The notes beneath the pieces are model-generated. The model worked only from the letters and a program-made list of their open reading frames with translations. It searched no databases and was not told the DNA's origin. Both the position numbers and the translations under genes were made by a program. Positions 18,299 through 27,039 of a stretch of 64,000 bases of DNA are shown here, in pieces. The DNA comes from an uncultured Bacteroidia bacterium (GTDB lineage: Bacteria > Bacteroidota > Bacteroidia > NS11-12g > UBA955): the NCBI GenBank assembly GCA_938086785.1, contig CALKCM010000003.1, positions 91,104 through 155,103 on the forward strand, in the 5' to 3' direction. How positions within the stretch are numbered: the first letter of the stretch is position 1; the number at the start of each line of letters is the position of its first letter.

Positions 18299-19372
18299 TT
18301 AAATTATCTCAAAAAATTTCTGATCGATCTTAATTTTGGATAAAAATTGCTCCATGCGAGTTCTTTCAGTATCAGATATAATAATTTGCCCGAATCTTTT
18401 ATTTGCAATCATTTCCATGAGCTTTTCTGCTCTGCTCAAATCTATTTTCTCAAATATATCATCAAGTAACAAAATGGGAGTTGATTTTGTTTTGCCGCTG
18501 AAATATGAAAATTGCGCGAGCTTGGCTGCAATTATTACACTTTTTATTTGTCCTTGACTGCCAAATTTTTTAAGGGCTAATTTATTTATCGTGAAAACTA
18601 AATCGTCTTTATGCACTCCTTTAGTGGTTCGTTGTGCAGATATGTCCACTCCAATTTGCTTTTCTAAAATATCTTTAAACTCGCTGTGGTTTAAATCTGA
18701 AATATATTCAATACCGATGATTTCATTGTCTCCTGTTAAGTGAGAGTAATCTGCCTTGAAAATAGCGTTAAACTCTTCTATAAAAGCACTTCGCTCAGAA
18801 TTTATAGCCTGGCCTGAATCGATGAGTCTTGCATCGTAACTTTCCAAAATAATGGGATCAATGGGGTTCCCTTCGTTTGATTTTAAAAATGCATTCCTAC
18901 TCAAAAGTACTTTTTTGTAAAGGGCAAGTTGCTTGAGGTAGTCCTTGTTTACTTGACTAATGCTTAAATCAATAAATCTCCTTCTTTCGTCACTATTACC
19001 AAGAATTAGAGAGATGTCGTAAGGTGTAATAAAAACTGCCGGAATTTGACCAATATGATCAATAAGCCGCTTGTATTTTTTGCCATTATTGCTAATATTT
19101 TTTTTCCCTTTAGTGAACTTTAGTAGTATTTCTATTTGATCGATCTCTCCGTAGTTTCCTTTTAAGGAAAAGAAATCTTGTCCAAATCGCACCAACTGGC
19201 TATCTACATTATTAAAATAGCTTTTTGCACAGGACAACATATATATTGAATCTAAGAGATTCGTTTTTCCGGTTCCATTTTTCCCATAAAAGCCATTGAT
19301 GGCTGGTCCAAGCTTATAGTTCTTAGACTCATGATTCTTAAAATTGAAAAGGTGTAGTTCTTTTAAAAACAA
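18299..19372 (-). CDS. recF: DNA replication and repair protein RecF
   Basis: SMC-like ATPase that helps load RecA at single-strand gaps. The 357 residues hold Walker A GKNGTGKT (30-37, Lys36), the signature GSQGQIKSVIIAAKLAQ and Walker B TPILLLDDIFEKID. The start is a TTG at 19372; an in-frame stop lies 12 bases upstream and no ATG fits, while the next residues FLKELHLFNFKNHE match the family's N-terminus. DUF5522 follows with one base between. Confidence 0.95.
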   Translation of the reverse strand: MFLKELHLFNFKNHESKNYKLGPAINGFYGKNGTGKTNLLDSIYMLSCAKSYFNNVDSQLVRFGQDFFSLKGNYGEIDQIEILLKFTKGKKNISNNGKKYKRLIDHIGQIPAVFITPYDISLILGNSDERRRFIDLSISQVNKDYLKQLALYKKVLLSRNAFLKSNEGNPIDPIILESYDARLIDSGQAINSERSAFIEEFNAIFKADYSHLTGDNEIIGIEYISDLNHSEFKDILEKQIGVDISAQRTTKGVHKDDLVFTINKLALKKFGSQGQIKSVIIAAKLAQFSYFSGKTKSTPILLLDDIFEKIDLSRAEKLMEMIANKRFGQIIISDTERTRMEQFLSKIKIDQKFFEII

Positions 19373-19557
19373 GATGCGAAATTATTTAACTTTAGGATAA
19401 TATATGCGTGATTGAAAAATAGTTAAGCACAGATTTTAATCAAATTGGAATATGATATTGTGTTCTGAACCAAAATAAGAATGCACGGCATCTGATATAA
19501 ATGCTACATATGTCCATATTTTTGACTAACTCCGAAAGCTAATTTTTTAAGATATAC
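19373..19557. other. Intergenic stretch, nothing recognised
   Basis: AT-rich DNA between the gcvT stop and the recF start. No tRNA, hairpin with T-run or convincing promoter was found, though recF needs a promoter here unless read from gcvT. Confidence 0.4.
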
Positions 19558-20655
19558 CTATTTTAAGAAGGGAAGTTTGCACACTCTTGCCTTGATTGCC
19601 TTTCCTCTAATTTCAATAAATATTTCTGAATCTATCTTGCTATATGCACTTTGGACATATCCCATGCCTATGGCCTTGTTTAAAGTTGGGCTCATTGTTC
19701 CACTGGTTACAATACCAATTTCCGCACCCTTTTCGTCAATAATGGGGTAGTGTTGCCTTGGGATTCCTCGATCAATGAGTTCAAAGCCTACTAGTCTCTT
19801 CGAGGGTTTTTTCGCTTTAAGTTCAGCATGATATTGGCTGTGAATAAAGGGATGATCAAATTTTGTAATCCATCCTAAGCCTGCTTCGATAGGACTGCTT
19901 GTGTCGTTAATATCGTTTCCATATAAGCAAAACCCTTTTTCGAGACGCAGCGTGTCTCTTGCACCAAGCCCACAAGCAAGTATCCCTTCCGCTTCTCCTG
20001 CCTTCATTACTTTATCCCAAAGTGCTGATGCATGTTGGTTTTTAACGTATAATTCGAAGCCTCCAGAACCGGTGTACCCCGTATTGCTAATAACCACATG
20101 ATCAAATCCTGCAAAGGTCCCAATTTCAAAGTGGTAATAGGGTATATCTAATAAAATGGTATCGCATAAGGGTTGTAAAATTTCAGTCGCCTTGGGTCCT
20201 TGAACTGCTAAGAGAGCATACTCATCGCTTAAATCGGTCACCTTGGCATCAAAGGTGTTGTTTTTATTTATCCAATTTAGATCTTTCTCTAAGTTACTGG
20301 CATTTACAACGAGCATGTATTTTTCTTCGCTAATTCTATACAATAGCGCATCATCAACAATGCCTCCTTCTTTATTGGGAAAACAGGTATACTGCACACG
20401 ACCATCACTTAAGGCCGCAACATTATTGCTGGTAATCCACTGTAATAAATCATAAGCCTCAGGTCCTTCAATGAAAAACTCTCCCATATGACTTACATCA
20501 AACATTCCAACACCTTGGCGAACACAGTGGTGTTCTTCCTTTAAATTAGAGTAAAGAATTGGCATGGAAAAACCGGCAAATTCTACCATTTTAGCACCCA
20601 GGTCTAAATGCTTGTCATTCAGTGGAGTAATTCGAACAGCACTGTTCATTGTCAT
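19558..20655 (-). CDS. gcvT: Glycine cleavage system T protein (aminomethyltransferase)
   Basis: Transfers the methylene group from the H-protein aminomethyl arm to tetrahydrofolate and releases ammonia. The 365 residues include the folate-binding domain with MVEFAGFSMPILYSN, GVGMFDVSHMGEF, the catalytic Asp region TCFPNKEGGIVDDALLYR, GYTGSGGFELYV and GLGARDTLRLEKG, and the C-terminal barrel with IGIVTSGTMSPTLNKAIGMGYV. The ATG at 20655 is followed by another after two codons; either may be used. It is followed by a 185-base stretch without genes. Confidence 0.97.
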   Translation of the reverse strand: MTMNSAVRITPLNDKHLDLGAKMVEFAGFSMPILYSNLKEEHHCVRQGVGMFDVSHMGEFFIEGPEAYDLLQWITSNNVAALSDGRVQYTCFPNKEGGIVDDALLYRISEEKYMLVVNASNLEKDLNWINKNNTFDAKVTDLSDEYALLAVQGPKATEILQPLCDTILLDIPYYHFEIGTFAGFDHVVISNTGYTGSGGFELYVKNQHASALWDKVMKAGEAEGILACGLGARDTLRLEKGFCLYGNDINDTSSPIEAGLGWITKFDHPFIHSQYHAELKAKKPSKRLVGFELIDRGIPRQHYPIIDEKGAEIGIVTSGTMSPTLNKAIGMGYVQSAYSKIDSEIFIEIRGKAIKARVCKLPFLK

Positions 20656-20677
20656 TGTGTTAAAACTTTAAGTGAAA

Positions 20678-21004
20678 TTAAGCCATTTCTTGGAGCATAT
20701 TAGTCATTTCTCTGAGCTCGTCGCGGTTACGTTCGTTTTCAGATCGTACGCAAAGACTCAAAAAGAATTCCAAATTCTCTTCCTGAGTTTCGGCTTCTTC
20801 CAAGAAAGCGAGTCCAAATTCGCCATTGCTTTCTAGATGTTGCCATGCAAGACGCAATGCTCGTGTAACTAAAGGATCTTCTTCTTTTAGCGCTATTTCA
20901 CGTGCTTCCTGCAAGTGTGGAATTAGCTTTTTTGATTTCATTCCTGACTTGGCCATTTCTGCCATTGCCGCATCTAATAATTCGTTTGCTTTTGCCGTTT
21001 TCAT
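20678..21004 (-). CDS. Small acidic helical protein, function unknown
   Basis: A 108-residue soluble protein with no signal peptide. It starts MKTAKANELLDAAMAEMAK and is almost wholly helical and charged, with AREIALKEEDPLVTRALRLAWQHLE as the best-conserved-looking stretch. I do not recognise a named family. The ATG at 21004 is chosen because a promoter with both elements (TTTA, 19 bases, TATTTTTG) ends eight bases upstream; the longer frame begins at a TTG inside the promoter. gcvT starts 22 bases after its stop, so gcvT may be transcribed with it. Confidence 0.75.
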   Translation of the reverse strand: MKTAKANELLDAAMAEMAKSGMKSKKLIPHLQEAREIALKEEDPLVTRALRLAWQHLESNGEFGLAFLEEAETQEENLEFFLSLCVRSENERNRDELREMTNMLQEMA

Positions 21005-21012
21005 TTGATTTG

Positions 21013-21043
21013 CAAAAATAAGGCTTTGCAAGTAAATATTAAA
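21013..21043 (-). promoter_or_regulatory. -33/-7 promoter of the small acidic protein gene (and gcvT)
   Basis: On the minus strand TTTA (21043-21040), 19 bases, then TATTTTTG (21020-21013). The -7 element is perfect and the -33 element has one mismatch. The ATG follows eight bases later. Confidence 0.55.
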
Positions 21044-21058
21044 GATTGATTTAATTCA

Positions 21059-24000
21059 TTATCTCAAAAGATAGATTACACCCGTTTGGTTTTTGAAATT
21101 GCTGTCTCCTTTTGTTGCTTTCAATTTCACTTCTTCTCCTTTATCTTTAACGGTTACCGTATAAAAATAGGGGCCATTGGCAAGCATATCGCCAAATTGG
21201 TCTGTTCCGTTCCATGTCCAATCTGTTATGTTATTCCCTATATGTATTGATCCAAGTTCATCTTTATTTACTTCTTTCACCACTCTTCCGCTGCTATTGG
21301 TGATTTTAATGCGTATATCTTCCGGTACATTCGTTCCTGTAAGAGTGAAAACAAATTTCATGGAACTGGTAACAGGGTTTGGGTAGGGATAAAACTGTGT
21401 TACTGTTTGATTTCTATCTACATTAAAATTAATCAGATATTCCATTGATCCAGCTTTATTAAGGCTTGCATCTTCACTTTGAATTTTCAATGTATATGTT
21501 CCTGTGATTAATTCGGTGGGTTTATATTCCACTTTAGCCTTATTTTCCTTATCTATAGCAGGGTAGAATAGGGCCTCTGTACCGTATTCAATAGGAGTGA
21601 AGACACTGCCTCCTGGTTTTTGAATCTCCAACACTATTTTATTTTCATCTTGTTGCAGTAAGAATTGATTTTCATCGGTTGATGATATTAAGATGACTGG
21701 GTTTGCGCTTACAATATCGCCATCCATGATGTGTCTGCCGTCAAATGTTACATCGAGTAGCGGATTAATATTATCCTTGACAACCACAAAAGAGAGTGTA
21801 TTCGAATTGTTAATTAATGTTTTCTCGATGACTTTGTTGTTCGTATTTACAGATATATTGAACCCATATGCGCCCTCAAATCCGGTAGTCGGGTAATCAT
21901 ATTCGAAGAGGAATAAGCTATCTGGTTTTAATGGTCCTATCTTAAATGCTCCTTTATCTATAATCGTTCGGGTCGACTTCTCGACGAGTTCAAATTCTAA
22001 ATCTAAACTATCTCTCATATCAATATCACTGATGTTCTTGAAGGGTATTTTTGTTCGGAATGTATCTCCTTCAAATAAGCTATCCGCATGGAAAAGATAT
22101 CCGCTTGAAGCTTTGGGGAATAATGAGCCATCGGGTAAGTAGCTATGCGTAACTCTCCAATTAATCAGGTTACCCGGGGTATGCGCCCCTCGATCAAAGA
22201 AATTGGCGGTTAAATGAATAAAAGGATATTTCCTTGTGTCAATATCTCTGAGGCTTAGAGGACTTTTTTGAATGGTCTTTAATTTATATTGAATTCCATC
22301 TTGGTCTGTTCCAAATACATCTATTGAGAATGCATCTTCTTCTTTGCCTGTGTTTTCAATGGTTCTAGTAAAGAATAAATCATACAAAGTATCTACAGGA
22401 CCAATGTTTTCAGAAGTCATGCTGCTGCTTGAGCTTTTACCCAAAATGGTTGTTTCCAATTGTGTGTATTCTCCAAAGCCTACCATTTCATCAGCTCTGC
22501 CTGTAGGCCACCCTTTTTTACCCATGGCAAGATATACATTATTAGAGGTTCTTCTTGAACTGGAATCCATGACTGTACATCCAATAGAGTGCAGCGCATC
22601 TAGTACATCTTGTTCCCATAAATGGGCATGATTTAAACGATATGTAAACAAGCTAACATACAAGCTGTCTGGAATTTGTTGCATGGTGCTCACAAATTTT
22701 TCGCGATCCTTTCTATTGCTCATATCCCAGGTGTAGTAAATCTGGTAATCTTCCGTATGATAATTAAGACCTGTTTTCCATTTACTTCCCCACAAACCGC
22801 CTGGTTGTTGAATACCAGTGTCAATCGGAACTCGTTCAAGTTTCAGCGGATCCCAAAATATGGCAACCAAACCTGTATTGATGGCTGAATTAATTCCGTA
22901 ATTTAAATCTTGCGATCCAAATCCAGATTCTTTTACTCCCATTGAGGAAAAAGTCATGTGAGTTGCGTCTATGTATAGATTCTTTGCGATGGGTGTGAAA
23001 GAAAAGACTTTGTTTAAGGTGTCCAAATTCATGCCCAACATGGTATTGTATGAAGCGGGTTTTACATATTGAAACGCATTGTTTTGCATCCATCCGGGAG
23101 CATGGTTTTTTATGTAAGTAAAACTTGATTGCACCCAGTTTCCTCCACTAGATATTCCTGTGCTGAGTCTTGCTCTCCAAAAATATTCCTGAGTATCTTT
23201 AACGGGCTTTAGATCATCAATTTCCCATTCTGCAATAACTCCATCTTGAACAGGTTGTAGCCCATTTATTCTCCTTAAATAAGGGCTGCTGAAGCTTGAA
23301 GTTGTATCAATTTCAATAAAGAATCCATACAATTCTCTAAAAAGATCTGAAGGTTGTACTTTTAGAGTTACGGATTTTGATGGAATGATATCGAACTTCT
23401 TTGGAGAGACAAGGTTAATGCCATTGCCAACAATAGTTGTTTTAAAACGAACGGCATTATTTATATAATTAAACTCGACTGGATTGCGGCTCGGATTAAT
23501 CTCAATATCAAAAATATTAAGGCCTTTGGTTCTTGCGTCTTTGCTTTTTATCGTTACAAAAAAAGTATCCATAAATTTGTTAAGAGCGACCCTTTTTTGA
23601 TATGATATTTTATTATTAATGTCATAAGTTCTATCAATTATAATATCAAAAGAATCTTTAATTCCAATACCTGTATTTCGAACAATAATTGCGATTGAAA
23701 AAGAATCGCTCAGCGCATTTGTGTTTTCAGGGTATAGGAAAACGCTGGTTTCATCAATGGATAAATCGGGTAAAACAGGCCTATATAGCGGAGTGCTGGG
23801 GTCTCCTTGCAACACTAATTGCTGGCAATGAATTCTATTTAGTTCCATCGCAGGCTTTTGAAAGTCTCTTATCCCCAAGCGCAGCGCATCTCCAATGGCT
23901 AAAGCAGACCCACTTGGATCAGTGAACATATGCTTATATATCTGAGACATTTGCGCTAAGACAGTATAAAGTTCTGATATAGAGCTTTGAGCAATAAATG

Positions 24001-26191
24001 CAATACCTCCTTTGTCTTTGCCTTTTATTATTTTATCTGCAAAGCCCAAGGAATTTACATCTATCGCTTTTCCGGGGTTTCCTATTTGACAGCCATTGAA
24101 ATAGAATATGGGGTATTTGCCAGAATTTACATAGTCATCCGGATCCCCTATATCAATATCTGTGGTTGTGGAACTCCCATGACCAAGAAATGTAATGTTG
24201 TTTATACCGTGTAAATTAATTGAGCGTAAGATGTTCGCCTTTATTTGAGGGTCAGATGTGTTGCCCGCTGACTTGCTGTATTGACTTACATTACCGTAGA
24301 AAGGAAATTCTATGACATGTTGGTCTGATAATGTTTTTAGCCGATTACTGATAAGGCTGGATTGGACGCTATTAATACCTCCACCTAATTGCAGTACGCT
24401 CTTGCGCCAATCGACATATTGATTGCTATTGGATAAGTAACCCCTTTGCTTATTTAAATAATTCTCTACATCTTCCGGATTATCAGCAGGGTAGCGCCCA
24501 ATGGAAATAGCCGGTTCAATTTGAGTGCCATCTAACCCGGCCACAAGTAAATTATCTGAAGCGGGTTGTCCCATCATGGGAATGTAGTTTCGATCTTGTT
24601 GATCAATGGTGCTTTGTAGGTTCAAACCTCTGTTAAAAACAGGTTCAAAACCACGTCCTAAAATAAATAAATACTTTGGTTTAACCGTTGTTGAATTATC
24701 CAAGAGGTATCTACAATAATGTCGTATGGCTAAGGGATGATTGATTCCGTAACTAAAGGCATCGTATAAGTTATCGTCAAATAGCAATCGCACTGGATGA
24801 CTAAATTGAGCTTGTTTAAAGTTTACATATTCATTCATGGTGCCTTTGCCATCTAATAAGGCCGAATCGGTAATGATAATAAAATCTGTATTATTAATAT
24901 GTTCTGAGTAATTAGGCCAATTAACAATGGTAATATCGCTAACAGATAATGATTTAGTTGACGATTTGTCCCCAATAAACATATTCCCGGATTGAGTTCT
25001 TATTGGGAGGGTGTAGGAAAAAGTTTGGTTTGAAGCATCGTAAAGTGGTTCAAAAAAAAGCTGATTTATCTCATCAAATACAAGCGGATTATTTTTTGAA
25101 CCATTCCCATAGCCGGCCCATGTAATATTCGTTTTCTCACTATTTTTTTCTTCCAAATACGAATAGCTTTCAAGTCCATTCAGTTTATATTTCCTTGGGT
25201 ATTTTAGAGAAATATGAGAGAATCCATAGCCTGGGAGGAAATTGATGGGGTAAGAATTTAAAGGAGCATTGTATAGTTGGAGTAAAAGACCCTCCGAGTC
25301 AAAATCACTCGCTTTAAGGTCAAGTGTTTGAACAACATGTACATTTTGTTTCGTTATAGTGTCTCCAATGCGACGGTTATTTGAACTTCCATTGGGACTT
25401 ACTTTATAAATAAGCCAATGGCTAAAAAATGAATAATATGCAATGGAATTAACTGTACCAACCGTAATCGTAGGTTTAAATCCACTGGCATCAATTTCAG
25501 GAGCTATTATTGGAATAGTAACCATTGGTTTTGAGCTATCTGCCCGATAACCACCGGGTATTGATGTTCTGGGAACGTTAAATCTAGGTCCATAGAACCC
25601 TTCGCCATAGGTATAGTCACTTACTACAGCCTCGGAACCTCCAAGGATTATCGACCTGCCACCAAAGTATAAATCATCGCCAAATTGGGTTACTACCGAT
25701 TGATGGGATGCTTTAGGCGGGTCTGTTGAGGGGGGCGTTGCAGTTGCATTGGTATATTTTGCCTGAACTCCGTTGTCTCTATAAGTTAGATAATAAGCTC
25801 TAAAGTCAGTGTACATGCTCTGTAGCTTATGCCTCTGATGACTTTTTACCTCATAAAGTAAACTATCAAAATGACCATCTTCCTTATGCGTAACAAACTC
25901 TATATAGTCATTCGGGTCCCAGATGTTATTATTGTTTAAATCTGTAATTAAAAGTGGAACCTGCTGGCCATGACTAAATATTCTATATTTATCTAGCGGT
26001 ACGGATTGGATTCGAGTACCTAATTTAAACAGGCCTTGCTCAATTGTAAAAAAATTTATGCGAACGAGTTCTTCTTGATCTGTCTTATATTTTAAGTGGG
26101 GCTTAGAAAAGTCAATCCATTCACTACCCGTTATTTGTGCAGCAACGGCTGAAGAAAAAAAGTAAATACAAGCGAATAGAACGTTTTTCAT
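21059..26191 (-). CDS. porU2: T9SS-type C25 cysteine peptidase, PorU2-like sortase
   Basis: A 1710-residue exported protein with signal peptide MKNVLFACIYFFSSAVAAQ. The gingipain-family (C25) catalytic domain lies at about 430-800: His671 in ITFLGHGSSTT and Cys701 in FYFNGCQIGN form the dyad. PorU removes the sorting domain of T9SS cargo at the cell surface and attaches cargo to lipopolysaccharide; PorU2 is the longer relative found beside PorU in many gliding Bacteroidetes. Beyond the catalytic part come CARDB/Ig-like modules (about 820-960 and 1430-1600) and a C-terminal FlgD-like domain with YPYPNPVTSSMKFVF. The length far exceeds classical PorU (about 1150-1300), which is why the PorU2 type is preferred. 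No porV-type gene lies next to it. Confidence 0.85.
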   Translation of the reverse strand: MKNVLFACIYFFSSAVAAQITGSEWIDFSKPHLKYKTDQEELVRINFFTIEQGLFKLGTRIQSVPLDKYRIFSHGQQVPLLITDLNNNNIWDPNDYIEFVTHKEDGHFDSLLYEVKSHQRHKLQSMYTDFRAYYLTYRDNGVQAKYTNATATPPSTDPPKASHQSVVTQFGDDLYFGGRSIILGGSEAVVSDYTYGEGFYGPRFNVPRTSIPGGYRADSSKPMVTIPIIAPEIDASGFKPTITVGTVNSIAYYSFFSHWLIYKVSPNGSSNNRRIGDTITKQNVHVVQTLDLKASDFDSEGLLLQLYNAPLNSYPINFLPGYGFSHISLKYPRKYKLNGLESYSYLEEKNSEKTNITWAGYGNGSKNNPLVFDEINQLFFEPLYDASNQTFSYTLPIRTQSGNMFIGDKSSTKSLSVSDITIVNWPNYSEHINNTDFIIITDSALLDGKGTMNEYVNFKQAQFSHPVRLLFDDNLYDAFSYGINHPLAIRHYCRYLLDNSTTVKPKYLFILGRGFEPVFNRGLNLQSTIDQQDRNYIPMMGQPASDNLLVAGLDGTQIEPAISIGRYPADNPEDVENYLNKQRGYLSNSNQYVDWRKSVLQLGGGINSVQSSLISNRLKTLSDQHVIEFPFYGNVSQYSKSAGNTSDPQIKANILRSINLHGINNITFLGHGSSTTTDIDIGDPDDYVNSGKYPIFYFNGCQIGNPGKAIDVNSLGFADKIIKGKDKGGIAFIAQSSISELYTVLAQMSQIYKHMFTDPSGSALAIGDALRLGIRDFQKPAMELNRIHCQQLVLQGDPSTPLYRPVLPDLSIDETSVFLYPENTNALSDSFSIAIIVRNTGIGIKDSFDIIIDRTYDINNKISYQKRVALNKFMDTFFVTIKSKDARTKGLNIFDIEINPSRNPVEFNYINNAVRFKTTIVGNGINLVSPKKFDIIPSKSVTLKVQPSDLFRELYGFFIEIDTTSSFSSPYLRRINGLQPVQDGVIAEWEIDDLKPVKDTQEYFWRARLSTGISSGGNWVQSSFTYIKNHAPGWMQNNAFQYVKPASYNTMLGMNLDTLNKVFSFTPIAKNLYIDATHMTFSSMGVKESGFGSQDLNYGINSAINTGLVAIFWDPLKLERVPIDTGIQQPGGLWGSKWKTGLNYHTEDYQIYYTWDMSNRKDREKFVSTMQQIPDSLYVSLFTYRLNHAHLWEQDVLDALHSIGCTVMDSSSRRTSNNVYLAMGKKGWPTGRADEMVGFGEYTQLETTILGKSSSSSMTSENIGPVDTLYDLFFTRTIENTGKEEDAFSIDVFGTDQDGIQYKLKTIQKSPLSLRDIDTRKYPFIHLTANFFDRGAHTPGNLINWRVTHSYLPDGSLFPKASSGYLFHADSLFEGDTFRTKIPFKNISDIDMRDSLDLEFELVEKSTRTIIDKGAFKIGPLKPDSLFLFEYDYPTTGFEGAYGFNISVNTNNKVIEKTLINNSNTLSFVVVKDNINPLLDVTFDGRHIMDGDIVSANPVILISSTDENQFLLQQDENKIVLEIQKPGGSVFTPIEYGTEALFYPAIDKENKAKVEYKPTELITGTYTLKIQSEDASLNKAGSMEYLINFNVDRNQTVTQFYPYPNPVTSSMKFVFTLTGTNVPEDIRIKITNSSGRVVKEVNKDELGSIHIGNNITDWTWNGTDQFGDMLANGPYFYTVTVKDKGEEVKLKATKGDSNFKNQTGVIYLLR

Positions 26192-26239
26192 ATTATTATT
26201 GTTGGAACACTATGCGAATTTAAGAAATTTCCAATAATT

Positions 26240-26245
26240 AAGGAG
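26240..26245 (+). promoter_or_regulatory. Shine-Dalgarno sequence of the methylase-fold gene
   Basis: AAGGAG, eight bases before the ATG at 26254. Such a canonical site is uncommon in Bacteroidetes genes and fixes the start. Confidence 0.6.
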
Positions 26246-26253
26246 TCATTTTA

Positions 26254-26976
26254 ATGCAAAAATCGAATAATATCTATTGTCTTTCTCTTCCAATTGGCCC
26301 AAAATCATTGAGCGAGCTTGATTCCACCCGGAACAAAGAACAAATTACAGCTTTAAAATTTTGGATTACTGAAAACGCCAAAACGCTGAGAAGATATATC
26401 AGCTCACTTAAATTAGATGTTCGCATTGATGATTTAACGATTATAGAATGGAATAAGCATGGAGAGCAGACGGAGGTTTACTCTTTTTTAAAAGAGACCT
26501 TAAAGAGCCATGATGTTGGTTTGGTAAGCGATGCAGGTATGCCGGGCATTGCAGATCCTGGAGCGCTGGCTGTAGCATGGGCGCATGCAAATGATTACAG
26601 AGTTATTCCTGTTGTAGGAGCATCTAGTTTGTTCTTGGCTTTATGTGCTTCTGGCCTTAATGGACAGTCCTTTAAATTTAATGGATATCTCCCAGTTGGA
26701 AACCAAGAGCTTAAAAAGAAATTGGCAGCGATGGTTTCAGATGTTAAAAAAGACAATACAGCTCAATTGTTTATTGAAACTCCATATCGAAATAAGAAAT
26801 TGTTTGATGAAATTCTCGTTCAAGTACCGGGCAGTATTTCTCTAACTATTGCCTTTGATATTCACGGAAACAATGAATTGATTCAAACGAAAACGCTTAA
26901 AGAGTGGAAGAAAAATCAGCTAAAATGGGTAAAGGCACCCTGTGTGTTTATTTTGGGCAATCAACTTCAACGTTAA
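26254..26976 (+). CDS. Tetrapyrrole-methylase-fold SAM methyltransferase (RsmI-like)
   Basis: A 240-residue enzyme of the SAM-dependent tetrapyrrole methylase fold, closest in motifs to RsmI, which 2'-O-methylates C1402 of 16S rRNA. GLVSDAGMPGIADPGALAVAWAH and VIPVVGASSLFLALCASGL are the family's SAM-binding blocks, and GYLPVG and FIETPYRNKKLFDEIL match later RsmI segments. The N-terminus (LSLPIGPKSLSELDS) lacks the usual TPIGNLxDIT and the C-terminal RsmI helical part is absent, so this is probably the second, shorter paralogue that many Bacteroidetes carry. Its substrate is uncertain. It is divergent from porU2. Confidence 0.85.
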   Translation: MQKSNNIYCLSLPIGPKSLSELDSTRNKEQITALKFWITENAKTLRRYISSLKLDVRIDDLTIIEWNKHGEQTEVYSFLKETLKSHDVGLVSDAGMPGIADPGALAVAWAHANDYRVIPVVGASSLFLALCASGLNGQSFKFNGYLPVGNQELKKKLAAMVSDVKKDNTAQLFIETPYRNKKLFDEILVQVPGSISLTIAFDIHGNNELIQTKTLKEWKKNQLKWVKAPCVFILGNQLQR

Positions 26977-27023
26977 ATTTGGACGCTTAGCGAATTTCGT
27001 TCCTCTCTTTTCGTAGGCATTTT

Positions 27024-27031
27024 TAATTTTG
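27024..27031 (+). promoter_or_regulatory. -7 promoter element of sppA
   Basis: TAATTTTG, a perfect TAnnTTTG match, ending eight bases before the sppA ATG. No good -33 element is seen. Confidence 0.5.
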
Positions 27032-27039
27032 AAGGCAGT

